This document shows, piece by piece, positions 52,744 to 62,091 of a stretch of 64,000 nucleotides of DNA. Each line of letters begins with the position of its first letter. Within the stretch, counting starts at the first letter, position 1. This DNA comes from Geothermobacter hydrogeniphilus (GTDB taxonomy: Bacteria > Desulfobacterota > Desulfuromonadia > Desulfuromonadales > Geothermobacteraceae), in contig NZ_NAAD01000007.1 of the NCBI RefSeq assembly GCF_002093115.1, forward strand, positions 1 through 64,000. Direction: 5' to 3'. Made by a program: the position numbers and the translations under genes. Below the pieces are notes generated by a model, which did no database searches, was not told the origin of the DNA, and was given only the letters and a program-made list of their open reading frames with translations.

Positions 52744-53592
52744 TCAAGAAGCAGTTTTCGGGGTCAGATCCTCTGCGCCCGGGGGCTTGACGTCGCTGTA
52801 GTTTTCCCGTCGCCAGCGAAACGGCAGGTCGATGATGGTGCCGGGGGTGTCGATGGCGTACAGGGCGCGGAAGGTCTCGAAGAGAACGGCCCGCTGCTGG
52901 GAGATATTGCCCGGCTCGCCGAGGGGATGGCCGAAAGGCCACTTGAGAAAGACGCTGCGCGGCGGGCGCACCTTGGCGGTGTAGTCGCGGACAATGGAGA
53001 TGCCGATAGTGGGGATGCCGGCACGCTCGATTTCTCTCTGGATCAGTCCCACGGACTGATTGCAGATTCCTCAGGCGGGGGTTAAAAGGACCAGGTCGAC
53101 CTCATCGGCGCAGAGCTTTCCGGCGACTTCGCGGGCGCTTTTTTCAATCAGGGTCGGAATGTGGCGACCGTCGATATGCCCCATGAAACCGAAATGCCGC
53201 CGGTTGAGGCTGCCGAGCAATTTTTCATCAACCAGCTCCCGCAGCCGTTCAAGGGGCAGGACGATATTCAGATCCTTTTCGGCGTCGGAGTGATCATAGT
53301 AGTCGTGAGTGATGCGATAGGCGCCGGGCAGGGTCTCGCCGGTCAGCTCACGCCAGCTCGGGTCGCCGTCGGAATCGCGCATGTCAAAGGGTGTCTGGTC
53401 GGGATGATGAACGCCGGCGGTGGTGACCAGCGCCAGCCGACAATCACGCAACGGTTTGCTGACCGCTGTCCAGGGAATTTCTCCTTCGCTTTCCCAGGGG
53501 CGGTAGTTGTCGATGAAGCCCTTGGCCAGGTGCGGAAAACGGGTTATCAGACGAGCGATCAGGCGGTTTCTCAGGCGTTGCAGGCTGCTCAT
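52744..53592 (-). CDS. GrdB-like selenoprotein (glycine/sarcosine/betaine reductase B family), stand-alone
   Basis: A 282-residue frame read through an in-frame TGA at 53071-53073: LVLLTPAUGICNQSVGLIQREIERAGIPT, U174 and C177 forming UxxC as in GrdB-type proteins. Upstream segments LALVTTAGVHHPDQTPF, DPSWREL, YDHSDAEKDLNIVLPLERL and FGFMGHIDGRH match the family. It is shorter than clostridial GrdB (about 430) and no grdA, grdC, grdD or thioredoxin partner is near, so Stickland glycine reduction is unlikely; a redox or thiol-linked role is possible. The start follows GGAGGAACAC. A perfect SECIS hairpin follows the UGA. Normal annotation would split it. Confidence 0.87.
53042..53073 (-). promoter_or_regulatory. 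SECIS hairpin of the GrdB-like gene
   Basis: Minus strand: UGA (53073-53071), 10 nt, then a perfect 8-bp stem ATCAGTCC/GGACTGAT with a GUG loop (53060-53042). The strongest of the four SECIS candidates in the window. Confidence 0.82.
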
Positions 53593-53701
53593 GTGTTCCT
53601 CCGTGAGTGGTTGCTGAGGTCGGGGTTTCGGGTAAGATAGCATATTCGGACGCAGAAAAAGGTTGGCACGCATTCATAATGAGACACACATACGATTTTT
53701 C

Positions 53702-53729
53702 TTGACCGGAATTCCAAAAGTCATATATA
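53702..53729 (+). promoter_or_regulatory. Sigma-70-type promoter for the MMPL-LolA-barrel operon
   Basis: TTGACC (53702-53707), 16-bp spacer, TATATA (53724-53729), followed by an A/T-rich leader and AAGGAGAAGG before the ATG at 53764. Confidence 0.7.
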
Positions 53730-53763
53730 TATTTTTTTGAATATTAAACAAGGAGAAGGACTG

Positions 53764-56712
53764 ATGAAGCTCTGGTTGACCGGATTCAGTATGAAATACC
53801 CCCGCCTGGTGCTGCTGCTGGTGCTGGCGGTGACCGTCGTTTTCGGCTGGCAGTTTCCCAAGGTCAAGTTCGACAACGACCCGGAGAACATGCTTGATGC
53901 TCACGAGGCGGTGCGGGTTTTTCATCACCAGGTGAAGGAAAAGTTCAGTCTCTACGATTTCGTCATTGTCGGTGTCAGCAATGAACAGGATGCCGATGGT
54001 ATTTTCAATGTCGGCACTCTTGATCGCATCGATCGCCTGACCAAACAGCTGCTCAGCCTGCATCGTACCGCCGACGGCGCGGTGGCGGTGCGCAACCCCG
54101 ACGGTAGCGACCGGATTCTCGATCTGACCCCGAAAAGCGGCTGGCAGCGCGGTCTGAATGTCGCTTTCCAGCATGACCCCAACCGTCTTTTTACCGCCGA
54201 CGGGAAAAGTGCGCTGATCGGCCGCGAGCTGATCAGCCCGAGCGTGGTGGACAATCTCAAGCAGGCCGAGTTCGGCTCCCTCAAGCTTGAGTACCTGATG
54301 GAACATCCGCCCACCACCAGGGCGGAAGCCCTGCAGATCCGTGATGACGCGATGGGCAACCCCCTCTACAAGGGAACCCTGGTGGCCGAAGACGGCAAGG
54401 CGATCTGCCTCTACCTGCCGATTCGTGACAAGACCTTCAGCTACAATGTCGCCAACCTGGTGCGGGCGCTGACCGCCGACTGGCCGGAGAGTGACCAGGT
54501 TCACATTACCGGACTGCCGGTGGCTGAAGACACCTTCGGGGTCGAGATGCTGGTGCAGATGGCGACCTCGGCACCGCTGGCGATGCTGGCGATTTTCCTG
54601 CTGCTGTGGATCTTCTTCCGCCGGGTACGGATCATCATCGCTCCGCTGATGGTGGCGATGGTCAGCGTCATCTGGGCGATGGGCCTGCTGATCGGTCTCG
54701 GCTATGACGTGCATATCATGAGTTCGATGATCGCCATCTTCCTGATGCCGATCGCGGTCGCCGACTCGGTACACATGCTGAGCGAATTCTACGATACCTA
54801 TCACCTCTACGGGGACAAGCGGGAAACCATGCGCCAGGTGGTCGGCCATCTCTTCATGCCGATGCTCTACACCTCCCTGACCACCATCGCCGGGTTTGCG
54901 TCGCTGGCGACCACGCCGATTCCGCCGGTGCAGATTTTCGGTCTGCATGTCGCTTTCGGTGTGGCGGTCGCCTGGTTGCTGACGATGACCCTGGTGCCGG
55001 CCTACAGCATGGTCTTCATCTCTGAAAAGTCGTTGCAGAAGCTGCAGTTGCAGCGTGACGCGGGCAAGCCTTCCGGCCTCAATCGATTGCTTGAAGGCTT
55101 CGGGAGATTCAGCTATACCCGCTGGAAGCTGATTCTCGGTGTGACCATGGTGGTGATGGTGATTTCGGTGGTCGGTATCAGCCGCATCCAGGTCAACGAC
55201 AACCCGGTGAAATGGTTCACCGCCGATCATGAAATCCGCAAGGCGGACGCAGTGCTGAATCGTCATTTCGGGGGTACCTATACCGCCTACCTGACCCTGG
55301 AGCCGGGGGCTGAGACGGCTCCGACAGCTGCCGATCTGCAGCAGGCGCTGATTGAGGCCGCCCCTCGCCGACTGCCGGAGCAGTGGCGCAACGAAATCAA
55401 GGCTTTCACTGCCGCCCTGAACGACCTGCCGGCGGGGCCGGATGCCGCCGCTTTCGTCGAAGAGGCCAGGGGGCTGGCGAAAAGCTATGACCAGCGGCTG
55501 CTGGGTGACTGGCGAGCGCTGGCCGATAACATCGTCTACCTCGATCCGGCCGGACTGAACCTGAAAACCCTCGCCCGCCGACTGTCGGCCCTGCCGGCCG
55601 GACAGGCCGCTCTCGGCAGGCAGCTGCTGGACAGACTGCAGGGAACCGGGGCGGTCGGGGACGCGTTGATCGACGCGGCGCTGGCCATCATCGACCAGCG
55701 GCAGGACCGTGGTTTTGTCGCCCTGGTCGACCAGCAGTACGCCGCCCTGACGGCGCCGCTGTTCAAGCGTCCGGCGATGCTGCGCTGGGTTGAGAGACTG
55801 CAGCAGGCCCTGGCGCAGGATCCGGTGGTCGGCAAAAGTTCTTCGGCGGTGGATGCGCTGAAGAAGGCGTCCTACGAGCTGCAGTACCGGGCCGACCGGT
55901 CCGCGGCGGAGAACCAAAAGCGTTTTGCCGTTCCCGATACCGTCTCCGCCGTTGCCCAGGTTTTCACCCAGCTGGAGGGGATGAAGAAAAAGGATACGCT
56001 CTTTCACCTGGTGACCCGCGATTATCAGGAGGCGAATCTGTGGGTGCAGCTGAAAAGCGGAGACAACAAGTACATGGAACAGGTGGTCAGGGATGTCGAC
56101 GCCTTCGTCGTCGCCAACCCGCCGCCTTTCCCGGTTAAGCACGCCTGGGCCGGATTGACCTATCTTAATGTTGTCTGGCAGGATAAGATGGTTCGCGGCA
56201 TGCTCTGGTCGCTGGGCAGTTCCTTCGTGGTGGTGCTGCTGATGATGGTGGTGCTGTTCCGCTCGCCGCTGTTCGGCATTCTTGCCATGCTGCCGTTGAC
56301 GGTGACCATCGCTTTCATCTACGGCCTGATCGGTCTGGTCGGCAAGGACTACGACATGCCGGTCGCGGTCCTCTCGGCCATGACCCTCGGCCTGTCGGTT
56401 GATTTCGCCATCCATTTCCTGGAACGCGCCCGGCAGCTGCAGCGTAAACTCGGCAGCTGGCAGGCGGCCGCCATTGAAATGTTCAAGGAGCCGGCGGTGG
56501 CCATCAGCCGCAATGCCCTGACCATTTCCATCGGCTTTACTCCGCTGCTGGTCGCGCCTCTGGTCCCCTACCGGACCGTCGGCTTCTTTCTGGCGACCAT
56601 CATGGCGGTTTCCTGGCTGGCCACCCTGTTTCTGCTGCCGGCCCTGCTGACCCTGTTCCGCCGCAAGGCCTTTGGTGAAACAGATGAGCAGAGCCTTGAG
56701 GAGAAAGGATAA
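53764..56712 (+). CDS. MMPL/RND-family lipid-type exporter
   Basis: A 982-residue transporter with twelve membrane helices in two SSD-like blocks: KYPRLVLLLVLAVTVVFGW start, APLALLAIFLLL-type TM2, VAMVSVIWAMGLLIGLGYDVHIMSSMIAIFLMPIAVADSVHMLSEFYD (TM4-5 with the conserved Asp), and the duplicate block AVLSAMTLGLSVDFAIHFLERARQL near the C-terminus. The family includes HpnN and other hydrophobic-lipid exporters. Only inner membrane and periplasmic domains are visible. Starts an operon with a LolA-like and a beta-barrel protein; the three probably carry a lipid or hydrophobic compound to or from the outer membrane. Confidence 0.9.
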   Translation: MKLWLTGFSMKYPRLVLLLVLAVTVVFGWQFPKVKFDNDPENMLDAHEAVRVFHHQVKEKFSLYDFVIVGVSNEQDADGIFNVGTLDRIDRLTKQLLSLHRTADGAVAVRNPDGSDRILDLTPKSGWQRGLNVAFQHDPNRLFTADGKSALIGRELISPSVVDNLKQAEFGSLKLEYLMEHPPTTRAEALQIRDDAMGNPLYKGTLVAEDGKAICLYLPIRDKTFSYNVANLVRALTADWPESDQVHITGLPVAEDTFGVEMLVQMATSAPLAMLAIFLLLWIFFRRVRIIIAPLMVAMVSVIWAMGLLIGLGYDVHIMSSMIAIFLMPIAVADSVHMLSEFYDTYHLYGDKRETMRQVVGHLFMPMLYTSLTTIAGFASLATTPIPPVQIFGLHVAFGVAVAWLLTMTLVPAYSMVFISEKSLQKLQLQRDAGKPSGLNRLLEGFGRFSYTRWKLILGVTMVVMVISVVGISRIQVNDNPVKWFTADHEIRKADAVLNRHFGGTYTAYLTLEPGAETAPTAADLQQALIEAAPRRLPEQWRNEIKAFTAALNDLPAGPDAAAFVEEARGLAKSYDQRLLGDWRALADNIVYLDPAGLNLKTLARRLSALPAGQAALGRQLLDRLQGTGAVGDALIDAALAIIDQRQDRGFVALVDQQYAALTAPLFKRPAMLRWVERLQQALAQDPVVGKSSSAVDALKKASYELQYRADRSAAENQKRFAVPDTVSAVAQVFTQLEGMKKKDTLFHLVTRDYQEANLWVQLKSGDNKYMEQVVRDVDAFVVANPPPFPVKHAWAGLTYLNVVWQDKMVRGMLWSLGSSFVVVLLMMVVLFRSPLFGILAMLPLTVTIAFIYGLIGLVGKDYDMPVAVLSAMTLGLSVDFAIHFLERARQLQRKLGSWQAAAIEMFKEPAVAISRNALTISIGFTPLLVAPLVPYRTVGFFLATIMAVSWLATLFLLPALLTLFRRKAFGETDEQSLEEKG

Positions 56713-56717
56713 GGACC

Positions 56718-57494
56718 ATGAAACGTTACGGAATACTTGTTTTACTGCTGCTCTGGCCGGCGCTGGCGCTGGCCGCGCCGTCCGCCGACGAAATTGTCGC
56801 CCGTGCCAACAAGGCGGCTTACTATGCCGGAAAAGACGGTCAGGCCGAGGTCAAAATGACCATCTACGATGCCCACGGCGGCACCCGCCGGCGGGAATTC
56901 AGCATCCTGCGGCTCAATGTCGCCGGAGAGGATCAGAAATTCTACGTCTATTTCAAGAAACCGTCGGATGTGCGCAAGATGGCTTTCCTCGTCTGGAAGC
57001 ACGTCGGCGGTGATGATGACCGCTGGCTCTGGCTGCCGGCGCTGAACCTTAAAAAACGGATTGCCCCGGGCGACAAGCGGACCAGCTTCGTCGGTTCCGA
57101 CTTCTTCTACGAGGATGTCTCCGGACGCGGGCTGGAAGAGGATGTTCACCAACTGGTCAAGGAGACTGATGATCAGTGGGTGATCAAGAATACTCCCAGG
57201 GATCCGGACAGCGTCGAATTCTCCTGGTACCAGGTGTGGATCGACAAGGCGACCAGCCTGCCGGTCAAAGCGGAGTATTACGACAAGGAGGGCCGACTCT
57301 ACCGCCGGGTCAGTGCCGAGAAGATCGAAACCATCCAGGGCCATCCGACGGTTGTCGAAGCGGTGGCTGAGGACCTGCTCGCCGGCACCCGCACCGTCAA
57401 CCGTTTCAGTAAGGTGAAATATGATATCGGCCTGAAGGAAAGGCTTTTTACCGAACGCTTCCTGCGCCGTCCGCCCCGTGAGGTCACCCGGTGA
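56718..57494 (+). CDS. Outer membrane lipoprotein-sorting (LolA-like) protein
   Basis: A 258-residue periplasmic protein: signal peptide (about 1-19, MKRYGILVLLLLWPALALA), then ADEIVARANKAAYYAGKDGQAEVKMTIYD and FYVYFKKPSDVRKMAFLVWKHVGGDDDRWLWLPALNLKKRI, the fold of DUF4292/outer-membrane lipoprotein-sorting proteins paired with MMPL transporters. Five bases after the MMPL stop and overlapping the next gene, so they work together. It likely shuttles a hydrophobic ligand between the exporter and the outer membrane. Confidence 0.85.
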   Translation: MKRYGILVLLLLWPALALAAPSADEIVARANKAAYYAGKDGQAEVKMTIYDAHGGTRRREFSILRLNVAGEDQKFYVYFKKPSDVRKMAFLVWKHVGGDDDRWLWLPALNLKKRIAPGDKRTSFVGSDFFYEDVSGRGLEEDVHQLVKETDDQWVIKNTPRDPDSVEFSWYQVWIDKATSLPVKAEYYDKEGRLYRRVSAEKIETIQGHPTVVEAVAEDLLAGTRTVNRFSKVKYDIGLKERLFTERFLRRPPREVTR

Positions 57495-58795
57495 AACTGA
57501 AAATGAATCCATGGGGACTGCTTCCCGTTTTACTGCTGCTGGCCGGGTTGATGCCGGGATCGGTGTCCACTGCCCGGGCCGGCCTGCTCGACGATGTCGA
57601 CCTGCACGGGTTTTTCGACACCCGGGCAGGGATACGAACCACCAGCGATGTCACCCAGCGTCAGACCAGCCTGCTGGAGTCACGGCTGCAGCTCGATTCC
57701 CTCTACCAGGGAGATGCCCTGACCCTGCAGCTGCGCGGTGATTTCATTGCTGACGACGTTGAGCAGGATCGCAGCATCGACCTTGAACAGGGCCGCGGCT
57801 GGTTTGACCTGCGCGAGGCGAACCTGCTGGTTTCGCCGACCGACTGGATGGATCTCAAGGTCGGTCGGCAGATCCTCACCTGGGGGACCGGCGACCTGCT
57901 GTTCCTCAACGACCTCTTTCCCAAGGACTGGCAGGCCTTTTTTATCGGGCGCGACGTCGAATATCTCAAGGCGCCGAGTGATGCCGTGATGGCGAGTTTT
58001 TTTCCCGAGTGGGGCACCATCGATGTGGTCTACACGCCGAGTTTCGACGCCGACCGTTACATTCGCGGTGAGCGGCTCTCCTACTACAACCCGCTGCTCG
58101 GCCGGACCGCCGGTCGTGATGCCGTGGCGCGGGTCGATGAACGCAACGGCTGGTTTTCCGATGACGAACTGTCGCTGCGCTTCTCTCGCAACATCGGCAG
58201 TTTTGAAACCGCCCTCTACGGTTACCTCGGCTACTGGAAGAGTCCGGTCGGGTTTGATCCGGGCAGCGCCCGCAATACCTTTCCGCGCCTCAATGTCTGG
58301 GGTGCCAGTCTGCGCGGTCCGCTGGCCGAAGGCATCGCCAACCTGGAGCTGTCCTGGTACGATTCGCGCGATGACCGCGGCGGCAATGATCCCTTCGTTC
58401 CCAACAGCGAGCAGCGGCTGCTGCTCGGCTATGAACGGGATCTGGGGCACGATCTGACGGTCGGCGTGCAGTATTACCTGGAACATCTGGTGGATTATTC
58501 CGCCTACCGGAACAGCCTGCCCGCGGGTATGCCGGAGCGTGATGAAAACCGCCATCTGTTCACCCTGCGGCTCACCAAGCTGCTGTTGAACCAGAACCTG
58601 ACCCTGTCATTTTTTGCCTACCTGTCGCCGAGCGACCGGGATTTCTACCTGCGCCCCAAGGCGAGCTACAAGCTGACTGACAACTGGCGCCTGAGCGGTG
58701 GCGCCAATTTCTTCGGCGGCAGCGATGATCACACCTTTTTCGGCCAGTTTGAAAACAATTCCAATGTCTACGCGGCTCTCCGCTACAGCTTCTGA
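57491..58795 (+). CDS. Outer membrane beta-barrel protein of the MMPL/LolA cluster
   Basis: A 434-residue protein with a signal peptide (about 1-30), then alternating amphipathic strands rich in Tyr/Trp ending in the C-terminal aromatic VYAALRYSF required for barrel insertion. The conserved stretch WMDLKVGRQILTWGTGDLLFLNDLFP resembles DUF1302-like barrels, found next to MMPL transporters. Function inferred: outer membrane port for the system. Confidence 0.82.
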   Translation: MKLKMNPWGLLPVLLLLAGLMPGSVSTARAGLLDDVDLHGFFDTRAGIRTTSDVTQRQTSLLESRLQLDSLYQGDALTLQLRGDFIADDVEQDRSIDLEQGRGWFDLREANLLVSPTDWMDLKVGRQILTWGTGDLLFLNDLFPKDWQAFFIGRDVEYLKAPSDAVMASFFPEWGTIDVVYTPSFDADRYIRGERLSYYNPLLGRTAGRDAVARVDERNGWFSDDELSLRFSRNIGSFETALYGYLGYWKSPVGFDPGSARNTFPRLNVWGASLRGPLAEGIANLELSWYDSRDDRGGNDPFVPNSEQRLLLGYERDLGHDLTVGVQYYLEHLVDYSAYRNSLPAGMPERDENRHLFTLRLTKLLLNQNLTLSFFAYLSPSDRDFYLRPKASYKLTDNWRLSGGANFFGGSDDHTFFGQFENNSNVYAALRYSF

Positions 58796-58797
58796 CA

Positions 58798-58913
58798 GGC
58801 TGATGAAAAATGCCCATCTGCTGTGTCCTCCCCCCGCGTCAACGACGTACCTTCCGCTACGCCTTTTGCCGCGGGGGTACGGACGCCTTGCATCTGGACA
58901 TTTTTGCGCAGCC
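58798..58913. repeat. Palindromic repeat C, copy 2 (116 bp)
   Basis: Ends GGCTG/CAGCC with inverted outer arms (GAAAAATGCCCATCTGC against GCATCTGGACATTTTTGC) and CCCCCGCG/CGCGGGGG inner arms. Starts 3 bp after the barrel gene's stop. Confidence 0.75.
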
Positions 58914-58957
58914 CGGGGAACGCAACTTTATCAACAACTTGCTATGGAGGTTTTCCC

Positions 58958-59149
58958 ATGACCGTCAATCGTTATCTGCGCCTGATCGCCGGCTTTTTCG
59001 TCATGCTCAGTGTTGCTCTCAGCCAGCTGCACAGCCCCAACTGGCTCTATTTCACCGCCTTCGTCGGGCTCAACCTGTTCCAGAGCGCCTTCACCAACTG
59101 GTGTCCGATGATTACCATCCTGCGCAAGCTGGGAGTGCAGGACGGCTGA
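58958..59149 (+). CDS. Small DUF2892-type membrane protein
   Basis: A 63-residue, two-helix membrane protein (YLRLIAGFFVMLSVALSQL; WLYFTAFVGLNLFQSAF) with NWCPMITILRKLG at the end. This matches the YgaP-like/DUF2892 family. Preceded by TATGGAGG. Role unknown; relatives accompany rhodanese and sulfur/metal stress genes. Confidence 0.8.
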   Translation: MTVNRYLRLIAGFFVMLSVALSQLHSPNWLYFTAFVGLNLFQSAFTNWCPMITILRKLGVQDG

Positions 59150-59312
59150 TAAGGGGAGCCTTCAGAACAGGCCTCTTGCCGGGCGGGTGAGAGGCAACGA
59201 GCTGCCGCGGCAGGATAGCGATTCCGCAAGATTTCGTTGAGGTCGGGACTCCCGGTCATCGGCTTCCCCGTTGCGGCATGCACTTGCCGCTGAATCGGGT
59301 AGACTGGATGTC

Positions 59313-59645
59313 ATGGCCGGAATAGACCTGATACACAGGAGTGCCGAAAAGCTGCTCGACAACTTTTGTCACCATCGGGTGGTGCGTCCGGAGAGACCGC
59401 GCGGGCGATTGACCTGGGAGCGGCTGAAGGACGGCTATCAGCTGGTCGAACAGTCTTTTGATGGTCGCAGGCTGCGGCAGGATGCCATCGCCCGTTTCAT
59501 CTACCTGCCGGAGCTGCGCCAATGGACCCTGCATCAACAGACGCAGGATCACTGGCAGTTCTGTACCAACGTTTCCCCCAATCTCAACCTGCAGAAACTG
59601 CTCGACTTTGTCGATGCGGATCCCTTCGGCCAGTTCTGGCGGTAA
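59313..59645 (+). CDS. DUF3024-like protein
   Basis: A 110-residue soluble protein: AEKLLDNFCHHRVVRPERPRGRLTWERLKDGYQLVEQSFDGRRLRQDAIARFIYLPELRQWTLHQQ. The order of a short helix, hydrophobic strands and RQWTLHxxxxxxHW matches the DUF3024 family of unknown function. Start: ATG 59313 after GACTGGATGTC, a weak site; an upstream ATG at 59271 is possible. Confidence 0.6.
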   Translation: MAGIDLIHRSAEKLLDNFCHHRVVRPERPRGRLTWERLKDGYQLVEQSFDGRRLRQDAIARFIYLPELRQWTLHQQTQDHWQFCTNVSPNLNLQKLLDFVDADPFGQFWR

Positions 59646-59648
59646 AAA

Positions 59649-59675
59649 CAGGGCTCAGGGCTCAGGGCTCAGGGC
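59649..59675. repeat. Short tandem repeat (7-bp unit)
   Basis: CAGGGCT repeated almost four times directly after the DUF3024-like stop. No function evident. Confidence 0.8.
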
Positions 59676-59761
59676 GAAAGGCGCAAAAAGGTTGCGGGGG
59701 GATTGCTCCGGCTCTGCGTCTCAAGGGAGTGTCAGCGTACGGGCGTGAGGTCGCCTTTCTC

Positions 59762-60328
59762 TCAGAGAGCCAGACCTACCAGTTGCCGCGCCAGTTCCCG
59801 GCTGAATTTCTCCAGCAGTTTCCCGTAGCCCTTGACCAGCGCCTCGGCCGAGGTGTCGGTCAGGGTGTCGTCGGCATCGAAGCGTCCCCGGGCGAGCTGT
59901 TCCCCCTTGCGGTTTTCAAGTTGCCAGTGCAGGGAGAGGCGTATCCGGCGAGCTTCCGCGTCGAGACGTTGCAGGTTGAGGGTCAGCCGGTAGTTGCCAT
60001 TGCCGACGAGGAGGAAACGGGGCGTCAGGCGTTCGAGGTTTTCGGCGACCACCCGCCCGAGCTGCTCGCCGAGGGGTCCTCCCCAGCGGTCGAAGGGGGC
60101 TGGTTCGATGCGGTCACCGTTGCGTCGTACCAGCTGCGGGCGGTCGAGGTAGCCCGGCAGGGTTACCGGGCCGATGGTCAGTGAGGCGGCACCGGCATCT
60201 GGTTCGGGCACCTGCGGGACCTGGTCCGCAAGCGAGGGGATCAGGTAGTGGCGACTGGGCGAAGTCCCCTGCCCGACATTGACACAGCCGGCCAGCCCGA
60301 GCAGCAGCAGGAACAGCAATGGTCTCAT
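59762..60328 (-). CDS. PqiC/MlaX-type ABC transport auxiliary lipoprotein
   Basis: A 188-residue lipoprotein (lipobox LLGLAGC) with PSRHYLIPSL, SLTIGPVTLPGYLDRPQLVRRNGD and LAENLERL-type strands typical of ABC-type transport auxiliary lipoproteins. The start overlaps mlaD by four bases. It likely lines the outer membrane or periplasmic side of the MCE lipid transporter. Confidence 0.85.
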   Translation of the reverse strand: MRPLLFLLLLGLAGCVNVGQGTSPSRHYLIPSLADQVPQVPEPDAGAASLTIGPVTLPGYLDRPQLVRRNGDRIEPAPFDRWGGPLGEQLGRVVAENLERLTPRFLLVGNGNYRLTLNLQRLDAEARRIRLSLHWQLENRKGEQLARGRFDADDTLTDTSAEALVKGYGKLLEKFSRELARQLVGLAL

Positions 60329-61329
60329 GGTTTCTCCTCCAGGCCTCTGCCGCGCAGCAGCATATCGGGGTGCTCTTCCAGGGTTTCACTCAGAATCCGC
60401 AGTGCCCGTGCCGCGCGCCGCAGTTCCACCAGCGTTCGCCGCAACTCCGCTCCGAGGGCGGAATTTTTTTTCAGCATCGCCTGGGCCTCGCTGAGGGTGC
60501 TGGTGGCCCGATCGAGAGTCCCGTCCAGCTTGCCGAGAGTCTGCTGTGAGCGCTCCGCCATGCCGGCAACCTGTTTTGCCACGCTGTCGGCCGAGTGACG
60601 GACCGCCGTCGACGCGCTTCTGAAGTCCTGCAGGGCCGGGCCGAAGCCGGCGTTGCCCCTGGCAACCAGCTCACGCAATTCATCCAGACCGTGATTGAGC
60701 TTGAACAGGCTGTCGGCCAGGTCGGGGTTGTGGACCAGCTCCTGCAGGCCGTCGAGGGTGCTGGTCAGTTTGTCGGCAATTTCCTGAATCGGCAGGTTCT
60801 CGAAGGTTCGCGACAATTCTTCGAGCCCTGATGGAATGGTCGGAATCTCGGGATAGAGATTGCGGTAATGGGAGAGGACCACTTTGGTTTGCGGGTACAT
60901 GTCAAGCTGGACAAAGAGCTGGCCGGTGATCAGGCTCTGCAGCTGCAGCTGGCCGCGCAGACCCTTGGCGATCAGCCGCGAAAGAGTGTCCTCGCCGCCG
61001 AAACGCGACAGCCCCTGCGGAGCGACCTCACCGTTGCTGTCGATGGCTTCAATGCGGTTTGAGTCGACTTCGATCACCACCGGGATTTTAAAGGTGAAGT
61101 CGGCGGGTTGAACGTGGACGCTGATATCTGCCACCGAGCCGATGCGGACACCGCGGAAGTTGACCGGCGCGCCGACAGAGAGTCCCTTGACCGAGCGGTC
61201 GAAGTAGAGCACGTAGCGTTGACGCTGGGTGAAGAGTCCCCCCTTGCCGAAGAAGACCAGGCCGACAACCGCCAGGACAATGGCGCCGAGGACGAAGGCG
61301 CCGATCAGTTTCGGGTCCGCACGTTTCAT
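60325..61329 (-). CDS. mlaD: MlaD-family (MCE) lipid-binding protein
   Basis: A 334-residue protein: N-terminal anchor helix (about 8-30, LIGAFVLGAIVLAVVGLVFFG), MCE domain (FDRSVKGLSVGAPVNFRGVRIGSVADI, residues about 43-150), then a long helical region with heptad character (residues 180-330). The extended C-terminal helix is longer than in MlaD of E. coli and nearer to PqiB/YebT-type needles. Overlaps its neighbours by four bases. Confidence 0.88.
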   Translation of the reverse strand: MKRADPKLIGAFVLGAIVLAVVGLVFFGKGGLFTQRQRYVLYFDRSVKGLSVGAPVNFRGVRIGSVADISVHVQPADFTFKIPVVIEVDSNRIEAIDSNGEVAPQGLSRFGGEDTLSRLIAKGLRGQLQLQSLITGQLFVQLDMYPQTKVVLSHYRNLYPEIPTIPSGLEELSRTFENLPIQEIADKLTSTLDGLQELVHNPDLADSLFKLNHGLDELRELVARGNAGFGPALQDFRSASTAVRHSADSVAKQVAGMAERSQQTLGKLDGTLDRATSTLSEAQAMLKKNSALGAELRRTLVELRRAARALRILSETLEEHPDMLLRGRGLEEKP

Positions 61330-62090
61330 GATAGAGGTTCGATGTCTCTGCCACGCGTAAGAAATTCCCCGACCTTGAGATTGCCCGCGTCAAGCATCTG
61401 CTGTGGGGTGCCGGTCGCCAGCATGGTTCCGGTTTCACCGTCGAGGAAGAGCCCGTTGCCGGCAATGGTGTAGATGCTGGCCAGGTCGTGGCTGACCACC
61501 ACCACCGTTGCCCCGAGGCTGTCCCGCAGTTCAAGAATCAATTGGTCGAGCCGGCGGGCGCTGACCGGATCGAGTCCCGAGGTCGGTTCGTCGCAGAAAA
61601 GGATTTCCGGATCGAGCGCCATCGCCCGGGCCAGTCCCGCCCGCTTCCGCATGCCGCCGCTCAGTTCCGACGGATAATAGTTCTGGAACCCCGCCAGCCC
61701 GACCAGGGCCAGTTTGAGGTCAATCACGTCGCGTATCTGCCCGGCGCTGAGGTCCGTGTATTCCTTCAGCGGCACGGCGATATTTTCCGCCAGGGTCATC
61801 GAACTCCACAAGGCTCCTCCCTGGTAAAGGATACCCCAGTTGCGCATGATGTGTCGTTTCCGGGAAGGGCTCTGCTGCCAGAAGTCCAGCCCGTTGTAGC
61901 AGATGGTTCCGCTCCGGGGTTTCTTCAGGCCGATCAGGTGCCGCAACAGAGTGCTTTTGCCGCAGCCGCTGCCGCCCATGATGACAAAGATCTCGCCGCG
62001 GCGCACGGTAAAAGTGAGATCCTGCTGGATCACCCGATCGCCATAGGCCATGGTCAGTCCGGATACCGAAATCTGTGGCGAGGTCTCCAT
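61326..62090 (-). CDS. mlaF: Phospholipid transport ATPase MlaF-like
   Basis: A 254-residue ABC ATPase: Walker A GGSGCGKST, LSGGMRKRAGLARAMALDPEILFCDEPTSGLDPVSA (signature and Walker B), SHDLAS. The GGMRKR signature is characteristic of MlaF/Ttg2A. Ends overlap mlaD. Confidence 0.93.
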   Translation of the reverse strand: METSPQISVSGLTMAYGDRVIQQDLTFTVRRGEIFVIMGGSGCGKSTLLRHLIGLKKPRSGTICYNGLDFWQQSPSRKRHIMRNWGILYQGGALWSSMTLAENIAVPLKEYTDLSAGQIRDVIDLKLALVGLAGFQNYYPSELSGGMRKRAGLARAMALDPEILFCDEPTSGLDPVSARRLDQLILELRDSLGATVVVVSHDLASIYTIAGNGLFLDGETGTMLATGTPQQMLDAGNLKVGEFLTRGRDIEPLS

Positions 62091-62091
62091 C

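Noticed and set aside
52741-52746. TGA TGA at the end of the GrdB-like frame as further Sec codons
   Set aside because: Two stops in a row with no homology or hairpin afterwards; normal termination.
53674-56415. Very long minus-strand open frame opposite the MMPL transporter
   Set aside because: It is a compositional shadow of the GC-rich coding strand; the translation is Gln/His/Arg-rich without domains, and the plus-strand gene is unambiguous.
59649-59675. 7-bp tandem repeat as a regulatory or phase-variation tract
   Set aside because: Lies after a stop codon, not in a promoter or reading frame, and has fewer than four units.
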